64,000 bases of DNA from Dermacoccus abyssi (GTDB taxonomy: Bacteria; Actinomycetota; Actinomycetes; Actinomycetales; Dermatophilaceae), in NCBI RefSeq assembly GCF_003515945.1, contig NZ_QWLM01000006.1, positions 1 to 64,000 on the forward strand, given 5' to 3'. Positions 33,484 through 42,965 of this stretch are shown piece by piece; within the stretch, counting starts at the first letter, position 1, and each line of letters starts with the position of its first letter. Below the pieces are notes generated by a model. It ran no database searches and was not told the origin of the DNA. It saw only the letters and a list, made by a program, of their open reading frames with translations. The position numbers and the translations under genes are program-made.

Positions 33484-34356
33484 TCAGCCTCTGGCAGACC
33501 GGCTCAGCGATCTCCGGAAAACTTCGCGCCGTAGTTTCGCGCCACGGCGAGCACATACAAGATCGTCAAGCGAGAAACCGCCCGATGACGCAGCAGCCAT
33601 GCCGACCAGCATCGGGTTGCGGTGCATCTCGGCGAGCATCTGCCCAGCCACGGACGTCGGACGTCCCGTCTGGGCGGTGTCGAGTTCCTTGGACCACGCA
33701 CCGACGAGTTCGAACGCCACCGCCTAGGCGAGGTAGCCGCCCACGAAGCCCTCGCTCTGATCGTTCGCGAGCTGCTTGCTTTCGACCTTCGCGAGGTAGT
33801 GCTTGAACGACGCCGCCTCCCGCTTGAGACGCTCGCCGTCGGAGCTCAGCCATGACCCCCGGCGCCCCAGCATCCCGCGGAACGCCGGATTGCGGGTTGC
33901 GACGCCGTGGGCCACCATCTCGTCGCCCAGCGCCGTCGCCACCTCCTCGACATGCCCCTGGAGGCGGTGCTTGAGCGACGACAGAGACACGTACTGACGC
34001 GGCACGGCGTCACCGGGCGTCTGCGTCAGGCCGGGCCGGAAGAGAGCATCCATGAGCAGTTCCTCAGCGCGGCTCGCGGTGTCACCGCGAGGCGGCAGTT
34101 GCGTCGCAGAGACGAGTGCCCAGTCTTTACCCTCCTGCTCGATGGCGAACCAACCGCGCAGTGACAGGTCGATCAGCATGGCGCTCACCCCGCACGTGCC
34201 GAGCTTGCCGTCGAGCAGCGCTCCGACGTAGGGGGCACGAAGCCCCCGTGGCGGGTCGAAACGCACCACCTGCGCCTCCCGATGGACATCCGGCACACCC
34301 GAGGCCGTCTGGTTGGCGTCCTGCGACGGCTGGTCCTTGTGCGAGCGGCTGAACAT
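33484..34356 (-). pseudogene. DUF2207 C-terminal-like paralogue with an in-frame amber codon
   Basis: The frame runs from ATG 34356 through FDPPRGLRAPYVGALLDGKLGTCGVSAMLIDLSLRGWFAI and EGFVGGYLA to a TAG at 33724-33726 (210 residues). The same frame continues without shift as AVAFELVGAWSKELDTAQ to 33484. Aligned with the intact paralogue, YLA-stop-AVAFELVGAW stands where YLPYAMIFGLTERW is, so the stop interrupts a conserved block. Total length would be about 289 residues. It may be a recent pseudogene, a functional truncated form, or a base error. Confidence 0.65.
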
Positions 34357-34443
34357 GGCGACCCCGTTTGAGTGTGCTGGCTCGCCATAGGCGACGGCCG
34401 ACGTCTCGAACAGAGACGGCGGCCGGTCGTGGCCACAGCTGGA

Positions 34444-35907
34444 TCAGCGCTGCTTGCGCTTCTCGCGCACGCGCACCGAGATCTCGATGGGCGTGCCGTC
34501 GAAACCGAACTCCTCGCGCAGGCGACGCTCGATGAAGCGGCGGTAGCCGGCCTCGATGAAGCCGCTCGCGAAGATGACGAAGCGCGGCGGACGCGTCGAG
34601 GCCTGCGTCGCGAACAGGATGCGCGGCTGCTTACCACCACGCACCGGGTGCGGGTGGGCCGCCACGACCTCGCCGAGGAACGCGTTGAGACGGCCCGTCG
34701 GGACGCGCTGGTCCCACGAGTCGAGAGCGACCTCGAGCGCCGGGACGAGACGGTCCGTGTGACGCCCCGTGGCGGCGGAGATGTTGACGCGCGGCGCCCA
34801 CGGCACCTGCACGAGCTCGCGCTCGATCTCCTTCTCCAGGTAGTAGCGGCGCTCCTCGTCGAGCAGATCCCACTTGTTGTACGCGACGACGAGGGCGCGG
34901 CCTGCGTCGATGACCTGCTGGACGACACGCACGTCCTGCTCGGCGATGCTCTGCTCCGCGTCGATGAGGACGACGGCGACCTCCGCCTTCTCCAGCGCCG
35001 TCTGCGTGCGCAGGGACGCGTAGAAGTCGGCGCCGCGGGTCTGGTGAACGCGTCGGCGGATACCGGCGGTGTCGACGAAGCGCCACGTCTTGTCACCGAG
35101 TTCGATGTATTCGTCGACCGGGTCACGCGTCGTGCCCGCGACGTTGTCGACAACGACGCGCTCGGAGCCGGCGAGCTTGTTGAGCAGCGACGACTTGCCG
35201 ACATTCGGGCGCCCGAGCAGCGCGACGCGACGGGGGCCGCCGCGCGGGTAGGCGCCGGCGACGGCCGACTTGTCCGGAAGCTCGTTGATGATGGCGTCGA
35301 GGGCATCACCCGTGCCGCGCCCGTGAAGGGCCGAGACCGGGTAGGGTTCGCCGAGTCCGAGCGACCACAGCATCGCGGCGTCCGCCTCGGTGCGGTTGTC
35401 GTCGACCTTGTTGGCCACGAGCACGACAGGCTTCTTCGAGCGGCGCAGCAGCTTGACGACGGCCTCATCGGTGTCGGTGGCACCGACGGTGGCGTCGACG
35501 ACGAACATCACGGCGTCGGCGAGTTCGACAGCCACCTCGGCCTGCTCGGCGACACGCAGGTGAATACCCGTGGCGTCGACCTCCCAGCCGCCGGTGTCGA
35601 CGAGCGTGAAGCGACGTCCGACCCACTCGGCGTCATACGCCACGCGGTCACGCGTCACACCCGGAACGTCCTCGACGACGGCCTCACGGCGGCCGAGGAT
35701 GCGGTTGACGAGAGTCGACTTGCCGACGTTGGGGCGGCCGACGACGGCCACAACGGGGCGCAGGTCGGCTTCGCTGAAGCCCTCGTCGTCACCGCCCTCG
35801 CCGCTGAGGAGGGCGCGGTCCTCGTCGCTGAGGTCGAAGTCCTCGAGCCCGACCCGGAGGGCCTGCTCGACGGACTCGTCGCCTGGGAAGTTCTGCTCGT
35901 CGCTCAC
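34444..35907 (-). CDS. der: Ribosome biogenesis GTPase Der (EngA)
   Basis: Der acts in 50S subunit assembly. The 487-residue protein has two GTPase domains with P-loops [11 protein letters not shown] (57-67) and [11 protein letters not shown] (about 230), each with DTAG/DTGG switch sequences and NKVD/NKWD specificity motifs, and a C-terminal KH-like domain ending [12 protein letters not shown]. The N-terminal 50 acidic residues are the usual actinobacterial extension. It is the last gene of the cmk-plsC-der chain, as in many Gram-positive genomes. Confidence 0.96.
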   Translation of the reverse strand: MSDEQNFPGDESVEQALRVGLEDFDLSDEDRALLSGEGGDDEGFSEADLRPVVAVVGRPNVGKSTLVNRILGRREAVVEDVPGVTRDRVAYDAEWVGRRFTLVDTGGWEVDATGIHLRVAEQAEVAVELADAVMFVVDATVGATDTDEAVVKLLRRSKKPVVLVANKVDDNRTEADAAMLWSLGLGEPYPVSALHGRGTGDALDAIINELPDKSAVAGAYPRGGPRRVALLGRPNVGKSSLLNKLAGSERVVVDNVAGTTRDPVDEYIELGDKTWRFVDTAGIRRRVHQTRGADFYASLRTQTALEKAEVAVVLIDAEQSIAEQDVRVVQQVIDAGRALVVAYNKWDLLDEERRYYLEKEIERELVQVPWAPRVNISAATGRHTDRLVPALEVALDSWDQRVPTGRLNAFLGEVVAAHPHPVRGGKQPRILFATQASTRPPRFVIFASGFIEAGYRRFIERRLREEFGFDGTPIEISVRVREKRKQR

Positions 35908-36034
35908 GCGTCATACCTTCGAATGTCGGAAAGTTCTGCGCGGTTCGCTCGTCGATCGGAGTCTGATCCGTGTCGCGCCGCGCCATGACGCCGAACGGGC
36001 GTCAGACACTATTCTCGCGCACTTGGGCGAAAAG

Positions 36035-36736
36035 TCAGATTCGGGCAGCGCGCACGTGCTCCGCGAGGCGCATACGCAGCGCCTCGGTGGCCACGGCAAC
36101 GCGCTCGCGACCGGTGACGGCAGCGACCTCGGGCACGCCTGCGAGGTCGAACGGTTCGCCGAACGTCACCGACAGGCGTGAACGCACGCGCGGCAACGCA
36201 CCCTTCGAGCGACCCGCCGTTCCCGACAAGGCAACCGGAACGACGACCGCCTTCGTTCCCAGCGCAAGGAACGCGGCTCCCTGCTGGGCGCTCGCCACCT
36301 CGCCACTGCCGCGCGTTCCTTCGGGGAACACGCCGACGACCCCGCCTGCGCGCAGGACCTCCCGTGCGCTGGTGAGCGCCTCACGGTCGGCGCTGCGCTG
36401 CGTGATCGGGATCTGCCCGACGCCGCGCAGGAGCCAACCGACCGGCCCGACGAAGTACGCCCGCTTGACGAGGAAGTGCACCGGTCGCGGGGACGTGATG
36501 AACCCCAGCGGCCCGTCGATGAAGCCGACGTGGTTCGCGACGAGAATGACCGGCCCACGCGAAGGCACGTGCGCTTGACCCGTCACCCGTGCGCGGTACA
36601 GGAGCCGCAGCAGCCCGACGCCCAGACGTTGGCCTACTCGTACGCCTCGATCAGCGTCCACGGGACGCGGCAGCCGAGAGGCCAGCCGCTCGTCCAGGTG
36701 TTGCGCAGCGCTGCGCAGACGCTCAGGCGGTTGCAC
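36035..36736 (-). CDS. plsC: 1-acylglycerol-3-phosphate O-acyltransferase (PlsC family)
   Basis: This 233-residue membrane-associated acyltransferase has the H-x4-D motif NHVGFID (His69, Asp74) and the acceptor motif FPEGTRGSG. It would acylate lysophosphatidic acid. The GTG at 36736 overlaps the cmk stop by 14 bases, so the two are coupled. Placement between cmk and der is conserved in Actinobacteria. Confidence 0.9.
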   Translation of the reverse strand: MQPPERLRSAAQHLDERLASRLPRPVDADRGVRVGQRLGVGLLRLLYRARVTGQAHVPSRGPVILVANHVGFIDGPLGFITSPRPVHFLVKRAYFVGPVGWLLRGVGQIPITQRSADREALTSAREVLRAGGVVGVFPEGTRGSGEVASAQQGAAFLALGTKAVVVPVALSGTAGRSKGALPRVRSRLSVTFGEPFDLAGVPEVAAVTGRERVAVATEALRMRLAEHVRAARI

Positions 36737-37418
36737 GCTCGACGAGGGTCAGCACAGCTTCGACGGACTGCTGGAACGTCAGTTCGCTCGTGTCGAGGGT
36801 GACGACACCGTCAGCGGCGGTCATGAACTGGGAAACGGTCGAGTCGGCCTTGTCCCGGTCGACGATCTGGGCGTGCGTCGCGGCGATCATCGACTCGTCG
36901 GCACCACCGTGCACCTCCTTGGAGCGACGAGCCAGGCGGGCCTCCTCGCTCGCCACCATGAGGATTCGCACCTCCGCGTCCGGCGCGACGACCGTGGTGA
37001 TGTCGCGGCCCTCGGCCACCACTCCCCCGTGGTCGGCGGCGATCTGTGCCATGAGCTCGCGCTGACGCTGCTGCAGCTTGGGGCGCACCGCGAGGTTCGT
37101 CGCGACCTTGGAGACCACCTCGGCGATGCGCGTGGTGCGGATGTCGGAATCGATGGGGTTTCCGCCCATGGAGATGCTAGCAGCCTTCGGATCGGTACCC
37201 ATCTCGAGTGGCATCGCGGCGACGGCGTCGGCGACGGCCTCGGTGTCGTCGAGGTCGATGCCCGCGTCGAGGCAGTACCACGTGAGGGCCCGGTACATGG
37301 CGCCCGTGTCGAGGTAACCGATGCCCAGGTGCGCTGCGACCTTCTTGCTCACGCTCGACTTGCCGGAGCCCGAGGGCCCATCGATGGCAACCCGGAAACC
37401 GCTGCTCGTACTCGTCAT
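36723..37418 (-). CDS. cmk: Cytidylate kinase
   Basis: The 231-residue enzyme phosphorylates CMP and dCMP. It has P-loop GPSGSGKSS (14-22), YLDTGAMYRALT (substrate-binding region), SDIRTTRIAEVVSKVA and AEGRDITTVV. The length fits the long bacterial CMP-kinase type with its insert domain. It starts nine bases after the tyrA stop. Confidence 0.96.
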   Translation of the reverse strand: MTSTSSGFRVAIDGPSGSGKSSVSKKVAAHLGIGYLDTGAMYRALTWYCLDAGIDLDDTEAVADAVAAMPLEMGTDPKAASISMGGNPIDSDIRTTRIAEVVSKVATNLAVRPKLQQRQRELMAQIAADHGGVVAEGRDITTVVAPDAEVRILMVASEEARLARRSKEVHGGADESMIAATHAQIVDRDKADSTVSQFMTAADGVVTLDTSELTFQQSVEAVLTLVERATA

Positions 37419-37427
37419 GCGGGGATC

Positions 37428-38555
37428 CTAGTGCGTCTCGAGCACATGAACCGACCAGCCCTTGGCCGCCAGGGCCTCGCGCAGCACCTCGGCCCGGACC
37501 GGCAGCACGTCGATCTCCAGCAGACCTGCGGCGACCGAGGCGTCGTGCTCGAGGCGCAGGTCCTCGACGCTGACGCCGCTCTCCCCGACGACGACGAAGA
37601 GTCTCCCGAGAGCGCCCGGCTCGTCAGGGACGACGACGGCAACGGTCGCGTAGGTCGTCGGCGGCGTGCCGTGCTTGCCGGGAATGCGCGCCTGCCCGTC
37701 CTGGCCCGCCGCGATCGTGCCTGCGATCACAGCGCGGGGGCCCGGCCCGAGGCCGTCACCCGCCGCAGGCGAGTCTGGCTGCTCGACGGCACGCAATGCG
37801 TCGCGCACTGCGGTGAGTTCCTCGATGAAGCGGTCCACGACGGGGCGCACGGCGCGCGCGTTACCCGCGAGGATCTGCGTCCAAAGGAGCGGGTCGCTCG
37901 CGGCGATGCGTGTGACGTCACGGACGCCCTGGCCGCTCAACCCGACAGCGGGTTCCGAGAGCTCGCGCAGTTGCGCCGCGACGAGGCTGGCGGCCAGCTG
38001 CGGCACGTGCGAGACGGCCGCGACGGCGGTGTCGTGCTCCTCGGGCGCCATCGTCACGACGCGCGCGCCGACGGACTCCGCGAGCGAGATGACATCACGC
38101 ACCCGCTCCGCCTCGGCACCGTCGGGGCACACGACCCAGGTGCGGCCCTCGAAGAGGTCGCTGCGCGCGGCGACGGCGCCGCTTCGCTCACGTCCCGCCA
38201 TCGGGTGCCCAGGAACGTAACGGGCAGCGGCGTCGGCGCCGGCGAGCTCTCGCACCGCGACGACGACGGCGTTCTTCACGCTCGCGACGTCGGTGACCGT
38301 GGCTTCCGGCCAGCGTTCGAGCTCGGCCGTAATGACATCGGCCGTGACGTCCGGTGGGGCCGCGACCACGACGACATTAGGCGCTGCATCGTCATCCGAC
38401 GCGAGACGACCGCCGCCCATGTCGGCGGCCAGAGCCGCGGAAACCGGCGAGGTGTCGGTCAGCGTGACGTCGACACCCCGCACCCGCAGCGCGAGCGCGA
38501 TCGACGTACCGAGCAGCCCGGCGCCGACGACGCGTACACGCTGCGGAACGCTCAC
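37428..38555 (-). CDS. tyrA: Prephenate dehydrogenase
   Basis: The 375-residue enzyme oxidises prephenate toward 4-hydroxyphenylpyruvate in tyrosine synthesis. It shows the NAD(P)-binding VVGAGLLGTSIALALR near the N-terminus, GHPMAGRERSGAVAA with the catalytic-region His, and a C-terminal ACT domain (TYATVAVVVPDEPGALGRLFVVV) likely to bind tyrosine for feedback control. It overlaps the end of rluB by four bases. Confidence 0.93.
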   Translation of the reverse strand: MSVPQRVRVVGAGLLGTSIALALRVRGVDVTLTDTSPVSAALAADMGGGRLASDDDAAPNVVVVAAPPDVTADVITAELERWPEATVTDVASVKNAVVVAVRELAGADAAARYVPGHPMAGRERSGAVAARSDLFEGRTWVVCPDGAEAERVRDVISLAESVGARVVTMAPEEHDTAVAAVSHVPQLAASLVAAQLRELSEPAVGLSGQGVRDVTRIAASDPLLWTQILAGNARAVRPVVDRFIEELTAVRDALRAVEQPDSPAAGDGLGPGPRAVIAGTIAAGQDGQARIPGKHGTPPTTYATVAVVVPDEPGALGRLFVVVGESGVSVEDLRLEHDASVAAGLLEIDVLPVRAEVLREALAAKGWSVHVLETH

Positions 38556-39370
38556 AGCCCGGCGGTCTTGTACAGCGCCGCGACCTCGCGCTTGTTGAGC
38601 GGGCGCATCTTGCCCGGGCGAAGGTCGCCGACCTTGACGGGGCCGACCTGCGGGCGGGCAAGGGCGATGACCGGGTGGCCGACGGCCTCGAGCATGCGAC
38701 GCACGATGTGGTTGCGGCCCTCGTGGATGACGACCTCGACGAGCGCCATACCCGGCTGGCTGTCGACGACCTTGAACGAGTCGACCTTGACCGGCCCGTC
38801 CTCCAGTTCGATGCCTTCACGCAGGCGCTTGCCCAAGTCGCGCGGCACCGGACCCTGGATCGTGGCGAGGTAGACCTTCTCCACGCCGTAGCGCGGGTGC
38901 TGCAGACGATTGGCGAGATCGCCGTCGTTCGTCAGCAGGAGAAGGCCCTCGGTGTCCTGGTCGAGGCGTCCGACGTGGAAGAGGCGCTCGGTGCGTCCTT
39001 CGAGGTACTCCCCCACGGACGGGCGACCCATGTCGTCCTCCATCGTGGAAACGACGCCGGTGGGCTTGTTGAACGCGATGTAGACGAGCGTGTCGTCGAG
39101 CTGGATGCGCGCACCGTCGACGTGGATGACCGAGGTCTCGGGGTCGACACGCGTGCCGAGCTCGCTCACGATCTGACCGTCGACCTCGACGCGCCCTTCG
39201 GCGATGAGGTTCTCGCAGTGACGGCGCGAGCCGACGCCGGCCTGCGCGAGCACCTTCTGCAGGCGCGTTCCCTCGTCGACGTGCACGTCGCGCTGCGCAG
39301 CCTTCTTGGGCTGACGCTCGCGCGGCGGAGCGACCGGCTGGCCGTCCCTCGTCGTGCCGATGCCGAGCAC
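38552..39370 (-). CDS. rluB: 23S rRNA pseudouridine synthase (RluB/RsuA family)
   Basis: This 272-residue protein has an S4 RNA-binding domain (TRLQKVLAQAGVGSRRHCENLIAEGRVEVDG) and the synthase core with the catalytic Asp in GRLDQDTEGLLLLTNDG, plus HEGRNHIVRRMLEAVGHPV. The GTG at 39370 is the first start in this frame. However, scpB ends with an ATGA at 39465 whose frame reads MNNKKPRPGARDKRSTRVNR and then runs out of frame with this gene, so a one-base indel may lie between 39371 and 39465 and the real start may be ATG 39465. Confidence 0.9.
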   Translation of the reverse strand: MLGIGTTRDGQPVAPPRERQPKKAAQRDVHVDEGTRLQKVLAQAGVGSRRHCENLIAEGRVEVDGQIVSELGTRVDPETSVIHVDGARIQLDDTLVYIAFNKPTGVVSTMEDDMGRPSVGEYLEGRTERLFHVGRLDQDTEGLLLLTNDGDLANRLQHPRYGVEKVYLATIQGPVPRDLGKRLREGIELEDGPVKVDSFKVVDSQPGMALVEVVIHEGRNHIVRRMLEAVGHPVIALARPQVGPVKVGDLRPGKMRPLNKREVAALYKTAGL

Positions 39371-39461
39371 GTCGGCCTCGTAGCGGCTGACCTTGCCTCC
39401 GGAGCGCGGTTGACGCGGGTGCTGCGCTTGTCGCGCGCACCGGGGCGGGGCTTCTTGTTGT

Positions 39462-40091
39462 TCATCCGTGTCCTTGTTCCACTAGTTCGTCGATGATCGC
39501 AGCGTCCGGCAGGTAGGGCGCCAGCGGCGGCAGCTCGTCGAGCGAGCCGATGCCGAGACGCTGCAGGAAGTACGGGGTGGTGCCGTAGAGCGTGGCGCCG
39601 CTCTCGGCGTCGGAGCCGACCTCGGTGATGAGGCCGCGCGTGACGAGCGTGCGCGTGACGCCGTCGACGTTGACACCGCGGATCGCGCCCACGCGCGAAC
39701 GCGAGATCGGCTGGCGATACGCGATGACGGCGAGGGTCTCCAGGGCAGCCTGTGTGAGCTTCGCCTGCTGGTTGCCGAGAAGGAACTTCTCGACGGCGTC
39801 GGCGTAGACCGGCCGGGAGTACATCCGCCACGAGCCGTCGACCTCACGCAGGGTGAAGCCGCGCTGCTGGGCGCGGTACTCGACCTCCAGGCCTTCGAGG
39901 TTGGCGCGGATCTCGCTCTCGCCCACACCGAACGCGGACGCGAGATCGGGCACCGAGACGGGCTCGTCGACGACCATGAGAACGGCTTCCAACGTCGAGC
40001 GCAGACCGCCCGGAAGGTGGTGCACGACAAGGGGTTCGTCACCGTCGCGCGGCGCCGCCCGGTCGGGCTGCTCCTGCGGCATCTCAGTCAT
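39462..40091 (-). CDS. scpB: Segregation and condensation protein B
   Basis: ScpB forms the Smc-kleisin condensin with ScpA. The 209-residue protein has two winged-helix domains, beginning LRSTLEAVLMVVDEPVSVPDLASAFG, with the conserved TQAALETLAVIAYRQPISRSRVGAIRGVNVDGVTRTL. ATG 40091 follows GGAGGTGGAG and overlaps the scpA stop by eight bases, so it is preferred to the longer frame. Confidence 0.95.
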   Translation of the reverse strand: MTEMPQEQPDRAAPRDGDEPLVVHHLPGGLRSTLEAVLMVVDEPVSVPDLASAFGVGESEIRANLEGLEVEYRAQQRGFTLREVDGSWRMYSRPVYADAVEKFLLGNQQAKLTQAALETLAVIAYRQPISRSRVGAIRGVNVDGVTRTLVTRGLITEVGSDAESGATLYGTTPYFLQRLGIGSLDELPPLAPYLPDAAIIDELVEQGHG

Positions 40092-40995
40092 CTCCACCTC
40101 CGTGCACTCCTTCATTGTCCCAGGGCTCACCGTCGAACTCGTCCGAGACGACGATGCGCGCGTCGGGGGCCGCGCTCCAGCGCACGCTGAGCGGCTCGAG
40201 ATGGGCCTCCTGCTCGAACGTCACGGCGGATTCCTTGAACAGTTCGAGCACCGCGAGGAAGCGCGCCACGACGACGAGCGTGTTGTCCGCGTCGGCGACG
40301 AGCTGCGCGAACGTCAGCTGCTTACTGCGTCGCAGTTTCGACGTGACGATCGTGGCCTGCTCGCGCACGCTCACCTGCACGGCGTGGAGGTGATCCACCG
40401 CCACAGTCGGCGGCACCTTCGGCGTCAGTGCCCGCGCCGCGACGACGGCGAGTTGCTCCGGCGTCGCCGTCATGACGAGTTCGGGCAGGAGCCCCGCGAA
40501 GCGCTCCTCGAGTCCGGCCTGACGCGCGACGAGGCGGCCGTGGGTCTGCATCCGCTCGTCGAGGAACGTCGCCATGTCCTTGAACGCCCGGTACTGCAGC
40601 AGCCGGGCGAAGAGCAGATCGCGGGCCTCGATGAGCTCGAAGTCGTCCTCGTCGGCGGTGAGGCTCGGCACGAGCCGCGCGGCCTTGATCTCGAGCAGGG
40701 TCGCTGCGACGAGGAGGAACTCGCTCGCCTCGGACAGATCCCACTCGTCGCTCGCGGCGCGCGCACGACGAATGTGCGCGATGAACTCGTCGGTGACCTG
40801 CGAGAGCGAGATCTCCGTGACGTCGAGACGGTGCTTTGAGATGAGGCCGAGCAGGAGGTCGAACGGGCCGTCGAAGACCTCACCGAGGTGGACGTGGAAC
40901 GGCGTCGTCGCGGCCCGCCTCGTGAGAACTCCGCCGGGTGTCTCCTGCGTCTCCTGCGCCTCAGGCGCCGACGCGGTCGGCGCCTCGTCGCTCAC
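40084..40995 (-). CDS. scpA: Segregation and condensation protein A (kleisin)
   Basis: ScpA bridges the Smc heads. The 303-residue protein has FHVHLGEVFDGPFDLLLGLISKHRLDVTEISLSQVTDEF near the N-terminus, the middle LLEIKAARLVPS segment, and a C-terminal winged helix with RFLAVLELFKESAVTFEQ. It is followed by scpB with an eight-base overlap and preceded by parA with an 11-base gap, the common actinobacterial order. Confidence 0.95.
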   Translation of the reverse strand: MSDEAPTASAPEAQETQETPGGVLTRRAATTPFHVHLGEVFDGPFDLLLGLISKHRLDVTEISLSQVTDEFIAHIRRARAASDEWDLSEASEFLLVAATLLEIKAARLVPSLTADEDDFELIEARDLLFARLLQYRAFKDMATFLDERMQTHGRLVARQAGLEERFAGLLPELVMTATPEQLAVVAARALTPKVPPTVAVDHLHAVQVSVREQATIVTSKLRRSKQLTFAQLVADADNTLVVVARFLAVLELFKESAVTFEQEAHLEPLSVRWSAAPDARIVVSDEFDGEPWDNEGVHGGGDD

Positions 40996-41006
40996 CGGCG
41001 TCTCGG

Positions 41007-41924
41007 TCAGGGTGCGCCGCCGCGCGAGATGAGCTCACGCGCCAGCTGACGGTAGGACTCGGCCGCACCGTGGTTCGAGGCGTACTGCGTGATCGGCTCC
41101 GCGGCGAGCGTGGCGTCGGGGAACTTCACGGTGCGCGAGATGACGGTGTGGAAGACCTTGTCACCGAAGTGGTCGACGACCGAGCGCACGACGTCACGGC
41201 TGTGCAGCGTGCGCCCGTCGTACATCGTGGCCAGGATGCCGTCGATCTCGAGACGCGGGTTGAGGCGGTCCTGAACCTTCTCGATCGTCTCGACGAGCAG
41301 GGCCACTCCGCGCATCGCGAAGAACTCGGCCTCGAGCGGAATGACGACGCCGTGCGAGGCGGTGAGCGCATTGACGGTGAGCAGTCCGAGCGACGGCTGG
41401 CAGTCGATGAGGATGACGTCGTACTCGTCCTCGACGGCGCGCAGCACGCGAGCGAGAACCATCTCGCGGGCCACCTCGCCGACGAGCTGGACCTCGGCGG
41501 CCGACAGGTCGATATTGGCGGGCAGAACGTCGAGGCCCGCCATCCGGGTGTGCTGGATGACGTCGTGAATGTCGTGGTCCTTCTCGACGAGAAGGTTGTA
41601 GATCGTCACATCGAGATCGTGCGAGCGCACGCCGAGGCCGACCGACAGCGCACCCTGCGGGTCGAAGTCGACGAGCAGCACCTTACGGCCGTACTCGGAC
41701 AGCGCCGCGCCGAGGTTGATGGTCGACGTCGTCTTGCCGACGCCGCCCTTCTGGTTGCACATCGAGATGATGCGCGCCGGGCCGTGCGAGTCGAGCATCG
41801 GAGGCGTCGGGAAGCCGGGCAGGGGTCGACCGGTCGGTCCCCACTGCCCCGTCGCGTCGATTCCGGGCAAACGGTCAAGTTGACCTTGAGGATTCGCCGC
41901 CTTGGGCGTGCCGTCGGACGTCAC
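41007..41924 (-). CDS. ParA-family ATPase
   Basis: This 305-residue protein has the deviant Walker A KGGVGKTTSTINL (59-71), DFDPQGALSVGLG and DCQPSLGLLTVNAL. The GTG at 41924 lies seven bases after GGAGG and is preferred to the TTG two codons upstream, which is too close to it. It is the orphan ParA found between xerD and scpA in Actinobacteria rather than the parAB pair near the origin; the cargo it positions is unknown. Confidence 0.9.
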   Translation of the reverse strand: MTSDGTPKAANPQGQLDRLPGIDATGQWGPTGRPLPGFPTPPMLDSHGPARIISMCNQKGGVGKTTSTINLGAALSEYGRKVLLVDFDPQGALSVGLGVRSHDLDVTIYNLLVEKDHDIHDVIQHTRMAGLDVLPANIDLSAAEVQLVGEVAREMVLARVLRAVEDEYDVILIDCQPSLGLLTVNALTASHGVVIPLEAEFFAMRGVALLVETIEKVQDRLNPRLEIDGILATMYDGRTLHSRDVVRSVVDHFGDKVFHTVISRTVKFPDATLAAEPITQYASNHGAAESYRQLARELISRGGAP

Positions 41925-42018
41925 TCGCAAGCCTCCAGTGATAGTTGAACGTTTGGCATCTCGCCAATCCCCTCAAGACTAGCGCGCGGCCTCGCGCCAT
42001 GCCCAAACGAGCGGCGGA

Positions 42019-42948
42019 TCAGCGGGCTCGCGGGTGCGCCGCGGCGAAGGTCTCGCGCAGCTGTTGCACCGAGACCATGGTGTAGATCTGCGTTGTCGTG
42101 ACCGACGCGTGCCCGAGCAGTTCCTGCACGACCCGGACGTCGGCGCCGCCCTCGAGCAGATGCGTGGCGAACGAGTGACGCAGGGTGTGCGGCGATATCT
42201 CCCCCGTGAGCCCGGCGGTCTCGGCGCTGCGACGAATGACATCGAACACGCTCTGGCGCGTGAGGCGCGAACCGCGCTGGTTGAGGAACACGGCCGGCGT
42301 TCCCTTGCCCTTCTGGGCGAAGCTCGGCCGCTCGCGGGTGAGGTACGCGGTGAGGGCATCAGCCGCGTACGAGCCGAGCGGGACGATGCGTTCCTTGCTG
42401 CCCTTTCCGAACAGGCGCACCGATTTCGTCGTGAGGTCCACGTCGTCGACGTCAAGGCCGACGAGTTCGCTGACGCGCGCGCCGACCCCGTAGAGAACTT
42501 CGAGCAGGGCACGATCGCGCAGACCGCCGGGGTTGCCCTCTCCCCCCGTTGCCTCGAGAAGCCGCTCGACGTCGTTGATGGGAATGGCCTTCGGCAACTT
42601 GCGCGCCGGCGTGGGTGGTGCGACGTCGGCCGCCGCGTCGTCGCTGCCCGTCTCCAGCGACGTGAAGGTGTGGAAGCCGCGCACGGCCACGAGGGTGCGG
42701 GCAGCCGAACTCGCAGCCAGCGGCTTGTGCTCCGCATCCCCCTCACGCAGGTGACGAAGGAAGGCCTCGACGTGCTTCTCCTCGATGCCCTCGGGCGAGC
42801 TCACACCGTCGGCGGCAAGGAAGGCGAGGTAACGGGCGACGTCCCGGCGATACGCGGCCAGTGTGTTCGCCGAGACGCCCCGCTCGACCTGGAGGTGGTG
42901 CAGCCACGCCGTCGCGGCGTCACGCAGCGCGGCGGGCGCCTCGTTCAT
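42019..42948 (-). CDS. xerD: Site-specific tyrosine recombinase XerD
   Basis: XerD resolves chromosome dimers at dif. The 309-residue protein has the N-terminal SAM-like domain (WLHHLQVERGVSANTLAAYRRDVARYLAFL) and the full catalytic set: Arg in GARVSELVGL, Lys in FGKGSKERIVP, HTLRHSFATHLLEGG and GHASVTTTQIYT with the nucleophilic Tyr. Intact length distinguishes it from the degraded island integrase. ATG 42948 fits the conserved N-terminus; the upstream open frame has no similarity. Confidence 0.95.
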   Translation of the reverse strand: MNEAPAALRDAATAWLHHLQVERGVSANTLAAYRRDVARYLAFLAADGVSSPEGIEEKHVEAFLRHLREGDAEHKPLAASSAARTLVAVRGFHTFTSLETGSDDAAADVAPPTPARKLPKAIPINDVERLLEATGGEGNPGGLRDRALLEVLYGVGARVSELVGLDVDDVDLTTKSVRLFGKGSKERIVPLGSYAADALTAYLTRERPSFAQKGKGTPAVFLNQRGSRLTRQSVFDVIRRSAETAGLTGEISPHTLRHSFATHLLEGGADVRVVQELLGHASVTTTQIYTMVSVQQLRETFAAAHPRAR

Positions 42949-42965
42949 GTCGCCTCGTTCGTTCC

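Noticed and set aside
36873-38873. Plus-strand open frame opposite cmk, tyrA and rluB
   Set aside because: It spans three well-supported genes of the other strand and has no domain of its own.
42019-42948. Integrase of the island
   Set aside because: This tyrosine recombinase lies 10 kb outside the island, in the conserved hisS-parA context, and is the housekeeping XerD.
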